Positions 1 through 9,556 of a DNA stretch of 64,000 nt are shown piece by piece (the stretch's first letter is position 1; every line of letters begins with the position of its first letter). The notes under the pieces were generated by a model, which ran no database searches, was not told where the DNA came from, and worked only from the letters and a program-made list of their open reading frames with translations. Origin of the DNA: Treponema lecithinolyticum ATCC 700332 (lineage in GTDB: Bacteria > Spirochaetota > Spirochaetia > Treponematales > Treponemataceae). Made by a program: the position numbers and the translations under genes. The stretch lies in assembly GCA_000468055.1 (NCBI GenBank), contig KI260569.1, positions 60,967 through 124,966 of the forward strand, read 5' to 3'.

Positions 1-1501
1 GGCGGTTGGGACTGTATTCGTACCATTGGGTATCGTTTTCAAAATCGGCTTTAGGCGTTTCACGTTCGGCAAACACTATCGACGATGTAAACGAAGAAAC
101 GGAAAGCGTTTGAATATACGGCTGCAATTGCGGAAGCTGCGGAACATAGGAACCGGATATGTTCCACGTATAAGAAGAAACGGAAGACGCTTTAGACTGC
201 GTAGCCGAAGCGACATCGCCCGTTTTTCCGCCGCCTGAAAAACCGCCTTTAAGAAAAAAGTCAATCCAATCCATATTTTCTTTTCTGTCGGCAAAGTCTT
301 TATCAAACTGCGGGTCGGAATACAAAGGTAAAGAAAGCGCTAAAGAAAAAAAGCCGGTGCGGACATCGGTTTTTACAATACCGGCATAGCGGAAAGGCAG
401 TTTTGCACCGAACAGCCATCCGTAATCGTTTCGTTTTTGCTTGCTTGTACTGTACGATATGTATTGCGTATAACCGCTCACCGGATACACGGTATTACTA
501 AAGCCTATGCGGATATTAAATGAAAGATTGTTTACCGCTGTTTTGGGTTTAAACTCGCCTGCAATGCCTACCATAGAGCCCAAAGTAGTATAGTAGTCCG
601 CCATAAACTTAAGAAAATACGGGGGCATTACGTCGTCGGAATCGAGGTTGCGCAGTATAAGACCGTCGAGCTGTTGTTTTTTAAGCGACGAGGGTTTCAT
701 AAAATTAAAACCTTTGGAATCCGTATCATCGCTTTCCAGCGGTTTTCTTCCCATAATGTACGTAGTGGTTTGTATAAAATAGCCTTCGCGGGGACGGTAG
801 CCGAATGACGGATTAAAAACAAGTTCATCTTTCGGGTAATAAAAAAACGGAAAGTACATGACGGGTACAACCCCGACGTACAAAAGCGCATTTGCAAAAG
901 CAAATTCGTTACCCGGCAAAAGCCATATACGGTGCGCTTTTATTTTCCAATGCGGATTTTCATCGCCGCAAAAGGTAATCATACCCTTTTTAAAAGCAAC
1001 CGCATCAGAGCGGTCTTTTGCAAACAATTCGGAAGCGACTATCAGCGATGAACCTTCGGACAATTTAAGCGACTCTTGTTGTTTTTGCACCGCCCTGCCT
1101 TGCGTAAAAACACCTTCAAGCGTTACGGTATTAAACAATACCGTTTCGGCGCTGATAGTTTCGGTTAATTTGCCGTCGACATACCGTTCCACAACTACAT
1201 CGCCGGAAGCAAATAAAACATCGCGCTTGCGGTCAAAGTTAACCGTTTCGGCGCGGATAAGCGTTTTTTTATTTTCCTTGATAACCGAAAGTATTACATT
1301 ACCGGAAAAGCGTATTATTTCGGTGTTTTGCTCTTTATCTTTTACATAAGAAGTTTTAAGCGCCTGTTCTATGGATACGGTTGAAGCGCTTTTTTTTTCG
1401 CTCGCCGGTTTTTCCGAATCCGTTTTATCGTCGGAAAATGCCGAAACGGCGCATAAAAAGAGAATACACACACATACTATGCTTTTGCGCAGCATACTCA
1501 T
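1..1501 (-). CDS. lptD: LPS-assembly protein LptD-like (3' end outside window)
   Basis: The reading frame is open from the ATG at 1501 to the window edge, so about 500 N-terminal residues are visible. It starts with a signal peptide (residues 1-23, hydrophobic VCVCILFLCAVSA). Residues about 62-190 look like an OstA/LptA-type domain (FSGNVILS, ETVNFDRKRDVLFASGDVVVE-like pattern), followed by WKIKAHRIWLLPG and VPVMYFPFFYYPKDE, typical of the LptD periplasmic-to-barrel region. In the family, LptD forms the outer-membrane translocon for LPS. It starts 3 bases after the uvrA stop and is probably cotranscribed with it; in T. pallidum, as I recall, uvrA and an LptD homologue are also neighbours. ATG codons at 1501 and 1495 are both possible and neither has a clear ribosome site. 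Treponemes lack classical LPS, so the substrate is unknown. Family assignment is confident, function less so. Confidence 0.88.
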   Translation of the reverse strand, partial: MSMLRKSIVCVCILFLCAVSAFSDDKTDSEKPASEKKSASTVSIEQALKTSYVKDKEQNTEIIRFSGNVILSVIKENKKTLIRAETVNFDRKRDVLFASGDVVVERYVDGKLTETISAETVLFNTVTLEGVFTQGRAVQKQQESLKLSEGSSLIVASELFAKDRSDAVAFKKGMITFCGDENPHWKIKAHRIWLLPGNEFAFANALLYVGVVPVMYFPFFYYPKDELVFNPSFGYRPREGYFIQTTTYIMGRKPLESDDTDSKGFNFMKPSSLKKQQLDGLILRNLDSDDVMPPYFLKFMADYYTTLGSMVGIAGEFKPKTAVNNLSFNIRIGFSNTVYPVSGYTQYISYSTSKQKRNDYGWLFGAKLPFRYAGIVKTDVRTGFFSLALSLPLYSDPQFDKDFADRKENMDWIDFFLKGGFSGGGKTGDVASATQSKASSVSSYTWNISGSYVPQLPQLQPYIQTLSVSSFTSSIVFAERETPKADFENDTQWYEYSPNR

Positions 1502-1504
1502 AGT

Positions 1505-4375
1505 TCAACTGCCGCCGCTTTTTTTCCGTTTGTGTTTTTTATGTTCGAGCATTTCTTTTATGTAGTATCCCGTATAGGAGTTTTTGCACTCGGCAATTTG
1601 TTCGGGAGTACCGCAAGCCATAACGGTTCCGCCTTTAAAACCGCCTTCAGGTCCTAAATCGATAATATTATCAGCTTGCAATATAACGTCCAAATTGTGC
1701 TCAATCATAACAACGGTATTACCTTGGTTTACCAAACGGTGAATTACTTCCATAAGCTGTTTAACGTCTGCAAAGTGCAATCCTGTTGTCGGTTCATCTA
1801 AAATATACAGCGTTTTTCCGGTAGACGGGCGGGCAAGTTCGTTTGCCAATTTAACGCGCTGAGCTTCTCCCCCGCTTAACGTAAGCGCCGACTGTCCCAG
1901 TTTTATATAGCCCAAACCGACGCTTAACAGAGTGTCCATTTTACGCGCAATATGCGGAATGTGGGCAAAAAAACCGGCAGCTTCTTCTATCGTCATATCC
2001 AGCACATCTGCTATATTTTTACCTTTATAGCGGACTTCAAGGGTTTCTCGGTTAAAGCGGTTGCCGCTGCACACATCGCAGGTAATATACACATCGGATA
2101 AAAAGTTCATCTCTATGGTAATTGTTCCGGCTCCCTGACAATTTTCGCACCTGCCGCCTTTTACGTTAAAACTAAAGCGTCCGGGTTTATAACCTTTGGC
2201 TTTAGCTTCCGGAAGAGACGCATACAAATCGCGTATGCCGTTAAATACGCCTACATAAGTTGCAGGATTAGAGCGTGGCGTTCTGCCGATGGGACTTTGG
2301 TCTATGTGAATAACTTTGTCGATATATTGCAAGCCGTCGATTGTTTTGTACGCGCCTACCGGCAAAGAAGTGCGCATTAATTTATTTGAAAGCAGCGGGT
2401 ACAGTACATCGCTTATCAGAGTCGATTTTCCCGAACCGGATACGCCGGTAATGCAAGTGAATGTTCCCAGCGGAATCGACACCGATATATTTTTTAAATT
2501 ATGTTCGCTTATACCGGTTAAACGCAAGCTGTGCGAATTACCCGTGCGGCGTTTTTCGGGGATATCCATTGTGAGCGTACCTGCCAAATACTGACCGGTA
2601 AGACTTTTTTTGCAGCGAGATACTTGCTCGGGAGTTCCTTGAGCGGTTACCTCGCCTCCGTGCACCCCTGCTCCCGGTCCTAAGTCTATAATCCAATCCG
2701 CCGTGCGCAAAGTTTGCTCGTCGTGCTCCACAACGATAAGGGTATTACCCAAATCGCGCAAATACGTAAGCGTGTCAATCAGTTTTTGGTTATCGCGCTG
2801 GTGCAAACCGATGGACGGTTCGTCCAAAATGTACAGAACGCCGACCAAACTGGAACCGATTTGCGTTGCCAAGCGTATGCGCTGGGCTTCCCCGCCGCTT
2901 AAAGTCGCCGCTTGCCGGTCGAGCGTTAAATAGTCCAAGCCGACATTTTTTAAAAAACTTAAACGGTTTTTTATTTCTTTTTCTATTTGAGCGGCGATTT
3001 GTTTTTCCGTTTCGCTTAATTTTAAAGTATTAAAAAAATCCAGCGATTCCGCCACCGAAAGCAAACAAAGATCGTAAATATTTTTTCCGCCGACGGTTAC
3101 GGCAAGTGCTTCAGGCTTTAACCTGCGCCCGCAACAGCTTTGGCATTCGCGGTGTGCCATTAATTTTTCCAAACTGGCGCGCTGCGCTTCGGAATACGAT
3201 TCGCGGTAGCGGCGACGTAAATCGGCATATAAGCCGGGCCATTTTTGATCGTAAGAAGAATAACCGGAACCGTCTTGTTTTTCGTATACGAATTGAATAT
3301 TGTCTTTTGAACCGTTTAGCAAAATATCAAATTGTTTATCCGTCAGCTTTTCAATAGGATCGTCAAGCGAAAAACGCGCATACTTTGCAAGGGCTTCAAA
3401 GCGTGTCCGGTTCCACGCGGAATCCGGGTTGTACCACTGAATCGCCCCCTCGTTAAACGACAGCGTTTTATCCGGAATAATCAAATCGATGTCGAATTCC
3501 ATTTTTTCGCCCAAACCGGTACATTCGGGGCACGCACCGAAAGGATTGTTAAACGAAAAAAGGCGCGGCTGCATTTCCGGAAACGATATTCCGCAATCGG
3601 GACATGCGTTTTTTTGCGAAAAAAAGTGCTCGCTTTCCGTTTGCTCATCCGGCAAACGGCGCACGGCAGTTAAAAGCCCCCCCGCACTTACAAGCGCGGT
3701 TTCCACCGAATCGGCAAGACGTTTTCTAATTCCACTTCCGCCGATAATACGGTCTATAACCAATTCTATCGTATGTTTTTTTTGTTTATCCAATTTTCCG
3801 ACGTCTTCGAGTTCACACATAAGACCGTCTATGCGCGCACGGACAAAACCTGCCGCTTTTGCATCGTCGAGTACTTTTTGATGCTCGCCTTTTTTTCCGC
3901 GCACAACCGGCGCTAAAATTTGTATGCGCGTTCCTTCAGGCCATGTCATTATCGTATCGATTATTTGGTCGGTAGACTGCTCTTCTATTTCGCGGCCGCA
4001 CTGCGGACAATGCGGGATTCCTATACGTGCGTACAGCAAGCGGTAATAATCGTAAATTTCGGTTACCGTACCGACGGTTGAGCGCGGATTGCGGTGTGTC
4101 GTTTTTTGTTCGATTGAAATTGCCGGAGAAAGCCCTTCAATATAGTCGATATCGGGTTTATCCATACGCCCCAAAAATTGGCGCGCATAAGCAGATAAAC
4201 TTTCTACATAACGGCGCTGACCTTCGGCAAAAATCGTATCGAATGCCAAAGAGCTTTTGCCCGAACCGGACAAACCGGAAATAACGACCAATTTATTACG
4301 CGGCAGTTCCACATCTATGTTTTTTAAATTGTGCTCACGGGCACCTTTTATAATGAGTTTATCGCTTTCAGCCAT
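1505..4375 (-). CDS. uvrA: Excinuclease ABC subunit A
   Basis: UvrA is the damage-recognition ATPase of nucleotide excision repair; it acts in the cytoplasm with UvrB. The 956 residues match the family's usual length. Two ABC cassettes are visible: Walker [13 protein letters not shown] near residue 34 and [11 protein letters not shown] near 645, with signature/Walker B blocks [16 protein letters not shown]...[12 protein letters not shown] and [16 protein letters not shown]...[13 protein letters not shown]. Zinc-module cysteines are present (CPQCG, CPDCG with [12 protein letters not shown] with CDVC). The first gene of its transcription unit, it is followed by lptD. No Shine-Dalgarno sequence precedes the ATG; a promoter -10 ends 7 bases before it, so translation is probably leaderless. 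Nothing is truncated. Confidence 0.97.
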   Translation of the reverse strand: MAESDKLIIKGAREHNLKNIDVELPRNKLVVISGLSGSGKSSLAFDTIFAEGQRRYVESLSAYARQFLGRMDKPDIDYIEGLSPAISIEQKTTHRNPRSTVGTVTEIYDYYRLLYARIGIPHCPQCGREIEEQSTDQIIDTIMTWPEGTRIQILAPVVRGKKGEHQKVLDDAKAAGFVRARIDGLMCELEDVGKLDKQKKHTIELVIDRIIGGSGIRKRLADSVETALVSAGGLLTAVRRLPDEQTESEHFFSQKNACPDCGISFPEMQPRLFSFNNPFGACPECTGLGEKMEFDIDLIIPDKTLSFNEGAIQWYNPDSAWNRTRFEALAKYARFSLDDPIEKLTDKQFDILLNGSKDNIQFVYEKQDGSGYSSYDQKWPGLYADLRRRYRESYSEAQRASLEKLMAHRECQSCCGRRLKPEALAVTVGGKNIYDLCLLSVAESLDFFNTLKLSETEKQIAAQIEKEIKNRLSFLKNVGLDYLTLDRQAATLSGGEAQRIRLATQIGSSLVGVLYILDEPSIGLHQRDNQKLIDTLTYLRDLGNTLIVVEHDEQTLRTADWIIDLGPGAGVHGGEVTAQGTPEQVSRCKKSLTGQYLAGTLTMDIPEKRRTGNSHSLRLTGISEHNLKNISVSIPLGTFTCITGVSGSGKSTLISDVLYPLLSNKLMRTSLPVGAYKTIDGLQYIDKVIHIDQSPIGRTPRSNPATYVGVFNGIRDLYASLPEAKAKGYKPGRFSFNVKGGRCENCQGAGTITIEMNFLSDVYITCDVCSGNRFNRETLEVRYKGKNIADVLDMTIEEAAGFFAHIPHIARKMDTLLSVGLGYIKLGQSALTLSGGEAQRVKLANELARPSTGKTLYILDEPTTGLHFADVKQLMEVIHRLVNQGNTVVMIEHNLDVILQADNIIDLGPEGGFKGGTVMACGTPEQIAECKNSYTGYYIKEMLEHKKHKRKKSGGS

Positions 4376-4382
4376 ACAAACG

Positions 4383-4411
4383 AGTATAGCTTAAAAAAAG
4401 GGTAAATGCAA
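4383..4411 (-). promoter_or_regulatory. Sigma-70-type promoter of uvrA (leaderless)
   Basis: On the minus strand the -35 is TTGCAT (4406-4411), then a 17-base spacer, then -10 TATACT (4383-4388). Only 7 bases (CGTTTGT) separate the -10 from the uvrA ATG, so the expected transcription start falls on or next to the A of the start codon. Confidence 0.7.
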
Positions 4412-4431
4412 TCGTACGTTTATAAACCGCT

Positions 4432-7410
4432 TTACAAACAGCACACGCGGTTTCTGCCGTTTTGTTTTGCGCAATACAAAGCCGTATCAGCTTTTGCGAT
4501 AAAATCCTCGTAGCTGTTACAATTGGTAACCGTCCACACAAAAACGCCGATGCTTACCGTAAGAGATCCGTCAAACAGTTCGCTCGTTTTGTTTTCCACG
4601 TTTTCGCGTATACGTTCGGCAAAAAAATTTGCCGAACCGCACTCATGCCGGGCAAGAAGTACGACGAATTCGTCTCCGCCGTAACGGAAAACATTCCCTT
4701 CTTTTTTAGTTACATCTTTTAACGTAGAAGCGATTATTTTTAAGATTTTATCGCCGGCAAGGTGCCCGTGCGTATCGTTGTAAGTTTTAAAATAATCGAT
4801 GTCGACCATAAGAACGGCAAGAGAATCTTTATCTTTTACCAACAACGGCCATATTTTTTTTAGATAAGCCGTTAAACCGTGGCGGTTATATACTCCGGTA
4901 AGAGAATCTTTATAAGTTAAAGATTCCAGCTTTTTATTTTCTTTTTGTAAAGTACGCTGTATGTGTTCCAATTCATCCAAACGTTTGCGCGTGTGAGCAA
5001 GCGTACGCAATTTTAAAACCATAAACACAAAGGCAGCGGTAATTACAAGATACAAAAGCAAAAAATACCAACGCAAAAATAATAATTGTTTAATAACAAA
5101 AACCGTTTCCGCACTTTCGCTAGTTTTATCGTCGCCGGTTTTTACCGCTTTTACCGTAAACCGATAGGTACCCGGCCGCAAGTTCGTATACTGAACAAAA
5201 TTCCGGTTACCGGCGGGAACCCAATCGCTGTCAAAACCTTCAAGTTTGTATGCGTAATTCGGACGGGCAAGCGGTGAATAGTCCAATAATGCGTATTGCG
5301 CATTAAACGTAGCCCTAAAAGCTTCAACGACCGGAATGTTGTTTTTTAACTGCAAACGTTGCGAAGATTCTGCCGAAAAACCGCCATCCGGCGATAAACC
5401 GTTGAGAGAAAAATCCGTAATAGCCATTTTGGGTTTGACAAATACTTCGCTACGGAATTTGCTGTACATATCTTCATCAAAATACACCAAACCCTGCGTC
5501 GTCGGAAAATATACGACAGTTTTGTTAAAACGCAGCGGATGACCGTTAAACCGTTCGGTAAACACATCGTTTGATACGTGATATATGGAAAAGGTTTTTA
5601 GGTCGGCTGAAAAAATATATAAACCACTGTTTGCCGCAACAAAAAAATCTCCGTTGCTCATTTGTTCAAAACCGAAAACGGTGTTTAAATTCAAACCGTT
5701 TTCAAAACCGTAATTTTCAAATATACCGGTTTCAGGATTAAAAATCGAAAAACCGTTTCCTTTTGTACCTATCCACAGTCTTCCGTCATCATGCACAAAT
5801 AAATTTAAAATTCCGTTGCCAGGAATTCCTTTTGTATTTTTGGGGTCGTATAAATATTTTTTAAATTCTCCTGTTTGCCGGTTAAATAAATTCAAACCTC
5901 TATTTGTTGCAATCCACACACGGTTTTGCGCATCGCATTTGATATCGTATATGATATTATCGCTCAAATAGCAATCTTCAAACTCGCTGTATAAAAAATG
6001 ACGGATTTCTCCGGTTTGTAAATTACAGCACATCAAGCCTTTGCCGTAAGTACCGACCCATACATTACCGGACAAATCCGTTCCCAAACTGTACACAAGC
6101 ACATCGGGAAAAGCTTCAGCAAATTGCTTTACCGGTTCAAAGCGCTCTTTTGCCGCATTATATACCGCAAGCCCTTCATCCGTTCCGGCATAACAAGTAC
6201 CGTCCGCACCGATGTGTATGGAATTTACGGTATTGCCGATCAAACGTCCGTTTTTTTTGTTAAAAAAGCTGCGGGAGCAGTTAAAAGTATCATATAAAAT
6301 CAAACCGTCGTTTTGTAAACCTATCCATAAAAAATCCCCGTCTTGCTCCAAACAACGGATACTTTTACCGGGAAGCGCTTTATTGCTTTCGGAAGAGTTC
6401 AAAAACTGCAAGCGTCTTCGGTCATACATATTAATTCCGCCGCCTTGAGTGCCGACCCATAAAAGACCTACCGCATCTTCAAATATTGCCAAAACCGTAT
6501 CGTGCGACAATCTGTGCGAAGCAAAACTTTTAGTTGTATACGAAACCGTTTTTTTAGTTTTTGTATCGAAACGGTATAAGCCGCCGCCGAACGTACCGGC
6601 TAAAACAACACCTTTTTCAAAGGTATGGTTTACCGTATAAATACGGTTATCGGGTAAAGAGTATACGGTAAAATCTTTTGTTGCAGGATCGGTTTTTATC
6701 AATCCTTTGTCCCACACTGCAGTCCAAAAAAAGCCGTTTTCGTCTTCAAAGGCGGCATAAACTTTACCGTCAAAAATAGGATTTCCTTTTACTGCAAAAT
6801 CGGGGCGGTAAAAAGCATCGCTGTGTTCGTTATAGTAAAACACACCGCCGTATGTACAAGCATACAAAGTGCCGCTCACGTCTTCATATATGCTTCGCAC
6901 GGTTTCGTTTTCAAGATAATGCTTTTGATTATCGGGGGCATAACGCACAAACGAGCCGTCTTTATCAAAAAATAAAAACAAACCGTTAAGAGTGCCGACC
7001 CATAAACGGTCGTGAGAATCTTTAAAAATCGAACAAACAACGCTGTCGGTTAAAGTAAAGTTATGCACGCTTCCGGATACCGTGTCGATTGCGGACAAAC
7101 CGGCGTGCGTTCCTACCCACAAGCATTCTCCATCCATGTACATACACTGTACTTGGCTTGAAGCAAGACTGGATTCGTCAAACGGAACGCTTATAAAAGC
7201 TTTCCATGAACCAGGCACATACTTGATAACGCCGCTGTGCGAAGTTCCTATCCACACGTAACCGCGCGGATCCTGAGCGAATGCGGATACCGATAAAGAA
7301 GGCAAGTCGGAGCCTAAAGGATAGAATTTATAATCAAGATCGGCTGCAAGGGCAGTTTGAAATACGGTTAAAAAAAGCGCGCATAATAAAAAAGAGAGAT
7401 TTATTTTCAT
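4432..7410 (-). CDS. Two-component-regulator-propeller/Y_Y_Y sensor diguanylate cyclase
   Basis: A 992-residue sensory protein that should make cyclic di-GMP. It has a signal peptide (MKINLSFLLCALFLTVFQTALA), then about 14 beta-propeller blades with the W-V/I-G-T signature (VWIGTSHSG, LWVGTHAG, LWVGTLNG and others), a Y_Y_Y domain near residues 690-760 (YAYKLEGFDSDW, YTNLRPGTYRF), one transmembrane helix (FLLLYLVITAAFVFMVL), a short coiled coil and a C-terminal GGDEF domain with intact FRYGGDEFVVLL. I see no RxxD inhibitory site just before GGDEF. The sensor is predicted periplasmic and the cyclase cytoplasmic. It has no histidine-kinase domain, unlike many propeller sensors. Start choice: the ATG at 7410 gives the cleanest signal peptide; in-frame ATGs at 7428 and 7485 remain possible (7485 has GAGG 9 bases upstream). 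It is transcribed alone; the divergent barrel gene starts at 7677. Confidence 0.9.
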   Translation of the reverse strand: MKINLSFLLCALFLTVFQTALAADLDYKFYPLGSDLPSLSVSAFAQDPRGYVWIGTSHSGVIKYVPGSWKAFISVPFDESSLASSQVQCMYMDGECLWVGTHAGLSAIDTVSGSVHNFTLTDSVVCSIFKDSHDRLWVGTLNGLFLFFDKDGSFVRYAPDNQKHYLENETVRSIYEDVSGTLYACTYGGVFYYNEHSDAFYRPDFAVKGNPIFDGKVYAAFEDENGFFWTAVWDKGLIKTDPATKDFTVYSLPDNRIYTVNHTFEKGVVLAGTFGGGLYRFDTKTKKTVSYTTKSFASHRLSHDTVLAIFEDAVGLLWVGTQGGGINMYDRRRLQFLNSSESNKALPGKSIRCLEQDGDFLWIGLQNDGLILYDTFNCSRSFFNKKNGRLIGNTVNSIHIGADGTCYAGTDEGLAVYNAAKERFEPVKQFAEAFPDVLVYSLGTDLSGNVWVGTYGKGLMCCNLQTGEIRHFLYSEFEDCYLSDNIIYDIKCDAQNRVWIATNRGLNLFNRQTGEFKKYLYDPKNTKGIPGNGILNLFVHDDGRLWIGTKGNGFSIFNPETGIFENYGFENGLNLNTVFGFEQMSNGDFFVAANSGLYIFSADLKTFSIYHVSNDVFTERFNGHPLRFNKTVVYFPTTQGLVYFDEDMYSKFRSEVFVKPKMAITDFSLNGLSPDGGFSAESSQRLQLKNNIPVVEAFRATFNAQYALLDYSPLARPNYAYKLEGFDSDWVPAGNRNFVQYTNLRPGTYRFTVKAVKTGDDKTSESAETVFVIKQLLFLRWYFLLLYLVITAAFVFMVLKLRTLAHTRKRLDELEHIQRTLQKENKKLESLTYKDSLTGVYNRHGLTAYLKKIWPLLVKDKDSLAVLMVDIDYFKTYNDTHGHLAGDKILKIIASTLKDVTKKEGNVFRYGGDEFVVLLARHECGSANFFAERIRENVENKTSELFDGSLTVSIGVFVWTVTNCNSYEDFIAKADTALYCAKQNGRNRVCCL

Positions 7411-7536
7411 ATGTACATACGTGCACATATTATCCGCACCGCCTTTGCTTATCCTATCGCAACAGGTGGGAACAGCAGCATCCATTTTACCAAACCTCGT
7501 CCAGCTATTTATAAATCTTTTTTTAATATAAAATAT

Positions 7537-7565
7537 AGTATATACTCAAAACATATAAATTGCAA
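7537..7565 (-). promoter_or_regulatory. Sigma-70-type promoter for the GGDEF gene
   Basis: On the minus strand: -35 TTGCAA (7560-7565), 17-base spacer, -10 TATACT (7537-7542). It implies a 5' leader of about 120 bases to the ATG at 7410. I looked for a recognisable riboswitch in this leader and saw none. Confidence 0.6.
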
Positions 7566-7640
7566 GCAATATGAATCCGCACCAGCGTGCAGCCGATGTG
7601 CAGTTTAAAACCGAGCTTGCAATACTGCGCTTATAATGCC

Positions 7641-7669
7641 TTGACCAAGCCTTTCTTTTAGCCGATAAT
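7641..7669 (+). promoter_or_regulatory. Sigma-70-type promoter of the barrel gene (leaderless)
   Basis: -35 TTGACC (7641-7646), 17-base spacer, -10 GATAAT (7664-7669), then 7 bases to the ATG at 7677. The -10 sits inside a small palindrome CCGATAATCGG (7662-7672). There is no Shine-Dalgarno sequence. A second perfect TATAAT at 7632-7637 has no convincing -35. Confidence 0.65.
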
Positions 7670-7676
7670 CGGTTTT

Positions 7677-9506
7677 ATGAAAAAAGTTATGTATCCGTTT
7701 TTTTTATTTGTTTTACTGATCCATAGCGCGATTTTGCAAGCGCAAGCTGCAGCCGATATTTTTGATCCTTTTTATGAAGACCTTTCGGTGTGGGAAAAAA
7801 CAAACTTAATATGCGATACGGTGCCGGAGCGCCCCTACCCTTTACAGGAAATAAAGCGTATTTTAAACCTCGTTATGCAAAACGGCGATACGGTACAGCA
7901 AAAAGCTGCCCGTGCGCATTACGAGCGTTTTTTCGGTAAAGTTTTTCATGCGGGAAGCAAAACGGAATTTGCTGCACAGATTGCACAAAGTGAACAAACG
8001 GCACAAAACGGTTTGCCCGGCGCACAAAATGAGACGGAAATCGATGCAGCCGCTTTTTGCGACTTTAATTATTTTTTAAACAATGCTCTGACGCTTTCGG
8101 CGCGAGGCGGCGCGCTTTTTACCGATAGGTTTATGCACAATGCGCTGGTACCCGCTTTCCGCTATTCTTCGTACGATTTAGCAGTAGACTATGTACACGT
8201 CGGTTCTTTGTACTTATTGCCCTTTGTAAATTCCGTTGCCGCAATCGGAAACCCTAATTGTTATTTAAGCGCAGGAATTACGCGTACAAACAGCGCACCG
8301 TTTTTTAGCGGCGGCATAGTTAGCGGAGCTCATGCTATGCATCAAGGGCGCTTTAATTTTGTTTTTAGACAAAACAACTGGACATACAGCCAATCGTTTT
8401 TAACACTGAGCGCATCGGATAACAAAGGACAAAATCTTTCGCCCGGCAAATTCGCAATGCTGCATTCGCTTACAATACAAGCATTTAGACAACTGTCATT
8501 CGGCATAACGGATACGGTTATATACGGAGGCAGGTTCGAACCGCTGTACGTTGTCCCCTTTTCGGCTTTTTTTATGAGTCAAGGATTGTACGCTTTTCCC
8601 GACAACAGTTTAATCGGCGTGCAGTGCAGTGTAAAACCGCTTAAAAGTTTACAAGTAAACGCTCAAGTATACGCCGACGACATCGGCTTTAATCAAATCA
8701 TCACATTTAAAAAAGATGCAAAATGGCGTTTAAGCGGACAATTCGGCGTATCGTACGCCGCTTCCGGCACGTTTCCCTTTCCGTTTGCATTTGCTTGCGC
8801 CGATTTGGATTACACATTCGTTACGCCGTACACATATACACATGCGGATATAAAAGATGCTCAGTATTCCCCCTCACATGCCAACTACCAAAACTATACG
8901 CACAACGGCGCACCGCTGGGAAGCAATTTACAGCCGAATTCCGACCGCGTGCGTTTAAGCTTGCAATTCCGTCCTCTGCGCTTTTTAAACGGTTTGAGTA
9001 TAAAAGCAGAAGACAGTTTTATACGGCATGGCAATGTAAGCGAAAGCGTTTCCGATATCCGCGCACTTAAAGATTATCTTTCAAATGAATATGCTACCGA
9101 CGGTTCCGTTTTTAATCACGCTTCATACCAAATTGTCGCCCCCGGCGGCGTTATACACAAAGATCAAGTTTTTGCCTACGCTACCCCTTTTTTAAATCAA
9201 AAAACCGTTCAATACGTAAATCAGCTTGAATTGGAATTAAATTACCGCACGCCGATTGTGCGTTCTGCCGGCTACGTACAGTTTAAACTCAGCTATGTAT
9301 TTGAAACAAACCTTAACCCGAAAGTCGGTACGCATATATATCAGCCTGACGGTACTACGGACGGTTGGAAAACAAAAACCGTAGAACAAATAGGACACGC
9401 AATTATCGAACAAAAAGCCGCACAACAATTGCAAAACTGGCGGCAGCAAGCGCAAGGTTATGAAGTAAAGCACTACATCAGGCTGGGAGCCGAAATAGTG
9501 TATTAA
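7677..9506 (+). CDS. Predicted outer-membrane beta-barrel protein
   Basis: A 609-residue secreted protein. A signal peptide is clear (MKKVMYPFFLFVLLIHSAILQAQA). Residues about 27-75 form a short helical segment (DPFYEDLSVWEKTNLICDTV...), then alternating, aromatic-rich strands run to the end. The last residues YIRLGAEIVY match the C-terminal strand pattern recognised by the BAM machinery (ends in an aromatic residue). The layout (short N-terminal helical part followed by a barrel) vaguely recalls Wzi-type capsule-assembly proteins, but I do not find a decisive motif, so the family stays open. It stands alone between divergent or separate promoters, and a leaderless start is predicted at 7677. 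Confidence is high for a real secreted barrel, low for function. Confidence 0.8.
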   Translation: MKKVMYPFFLFVLLIHSAILQAQAAADIFDPFYEDLSVWEKTNLICDTVPERPYPLQEIKRILNLVMQNGDTVQQKAARAHYERFFGKVFHAGSKTEFAAQIAQSEQTAQNGLPGAQNETEIDAAAFCDFNYFLNNALTLSARGGALFTDRFMHNALVPAFRYSSYDLAVDYVHVGSLYLLPFVNSVAAIGNPNCYLSAGITRTNSAPFFSGGIVSGAHAMHQGRFNFVFRQNNWTYSQSFLTLSASDNKGQNLSPGKFAMLHSLTIQAFRQLSFGITDTVIYGGRFEPLYVVPFSAFFMSQGLYAFPDNSLIGVQCSVKPLKSLQVNAQVYADDIGFNQIITFKKDAKWRLSGQFGVSYAASGTFPFPFAFACADLDYTFVTPYTYTHADIKDAQYSPSHANYQNYTHNGAPLGSNLQPNSDRVRLSLQFRPLRFLNGLSIKAEDSFIRHGNVSESVSDIRALKDYLSNEYATDGSVFNHASYQIVAPGGVIHKDQVFAYATPFLNQKTVQYVNQLELELNYRTPIVRSAGYVQFKLSYVFETNLNPKVGTHIYQPDGTTDGWKTKTVEQIGHAIIEQKAAQQLQNWRQQAQGYEVKHYIRLGAEIVY

Positions 9507-9520
9507 CAGTATCACCAATA

Positions 9521-9549
9521 TATACATTTTTTCCGTAATATCGTATACT
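9521..9549 (+). promoter_or_regulatory. Sigma-70-type promoter of the uridine-kinase gene (leaderless)
   Basis: -35 TATACA (9521-9526, four of six consensus bases), 17-base spacer, -10 TATACT (9544-9549), then 7 bases (ATGTGTT) to the ATG at 9557. No Shine-Dalgarno sequence lies between. Confidence 0.6.
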
Positions 9550-9556
9550 ATGTGTT

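Noticed and set aside
7411-7536. Cyclic di-GMP riboswitch in the leader of the GGDEF gene
   Set aside because: I could not find the conserved GEMM core or a tetraloop-receptor arrangement in the 120-base leader.
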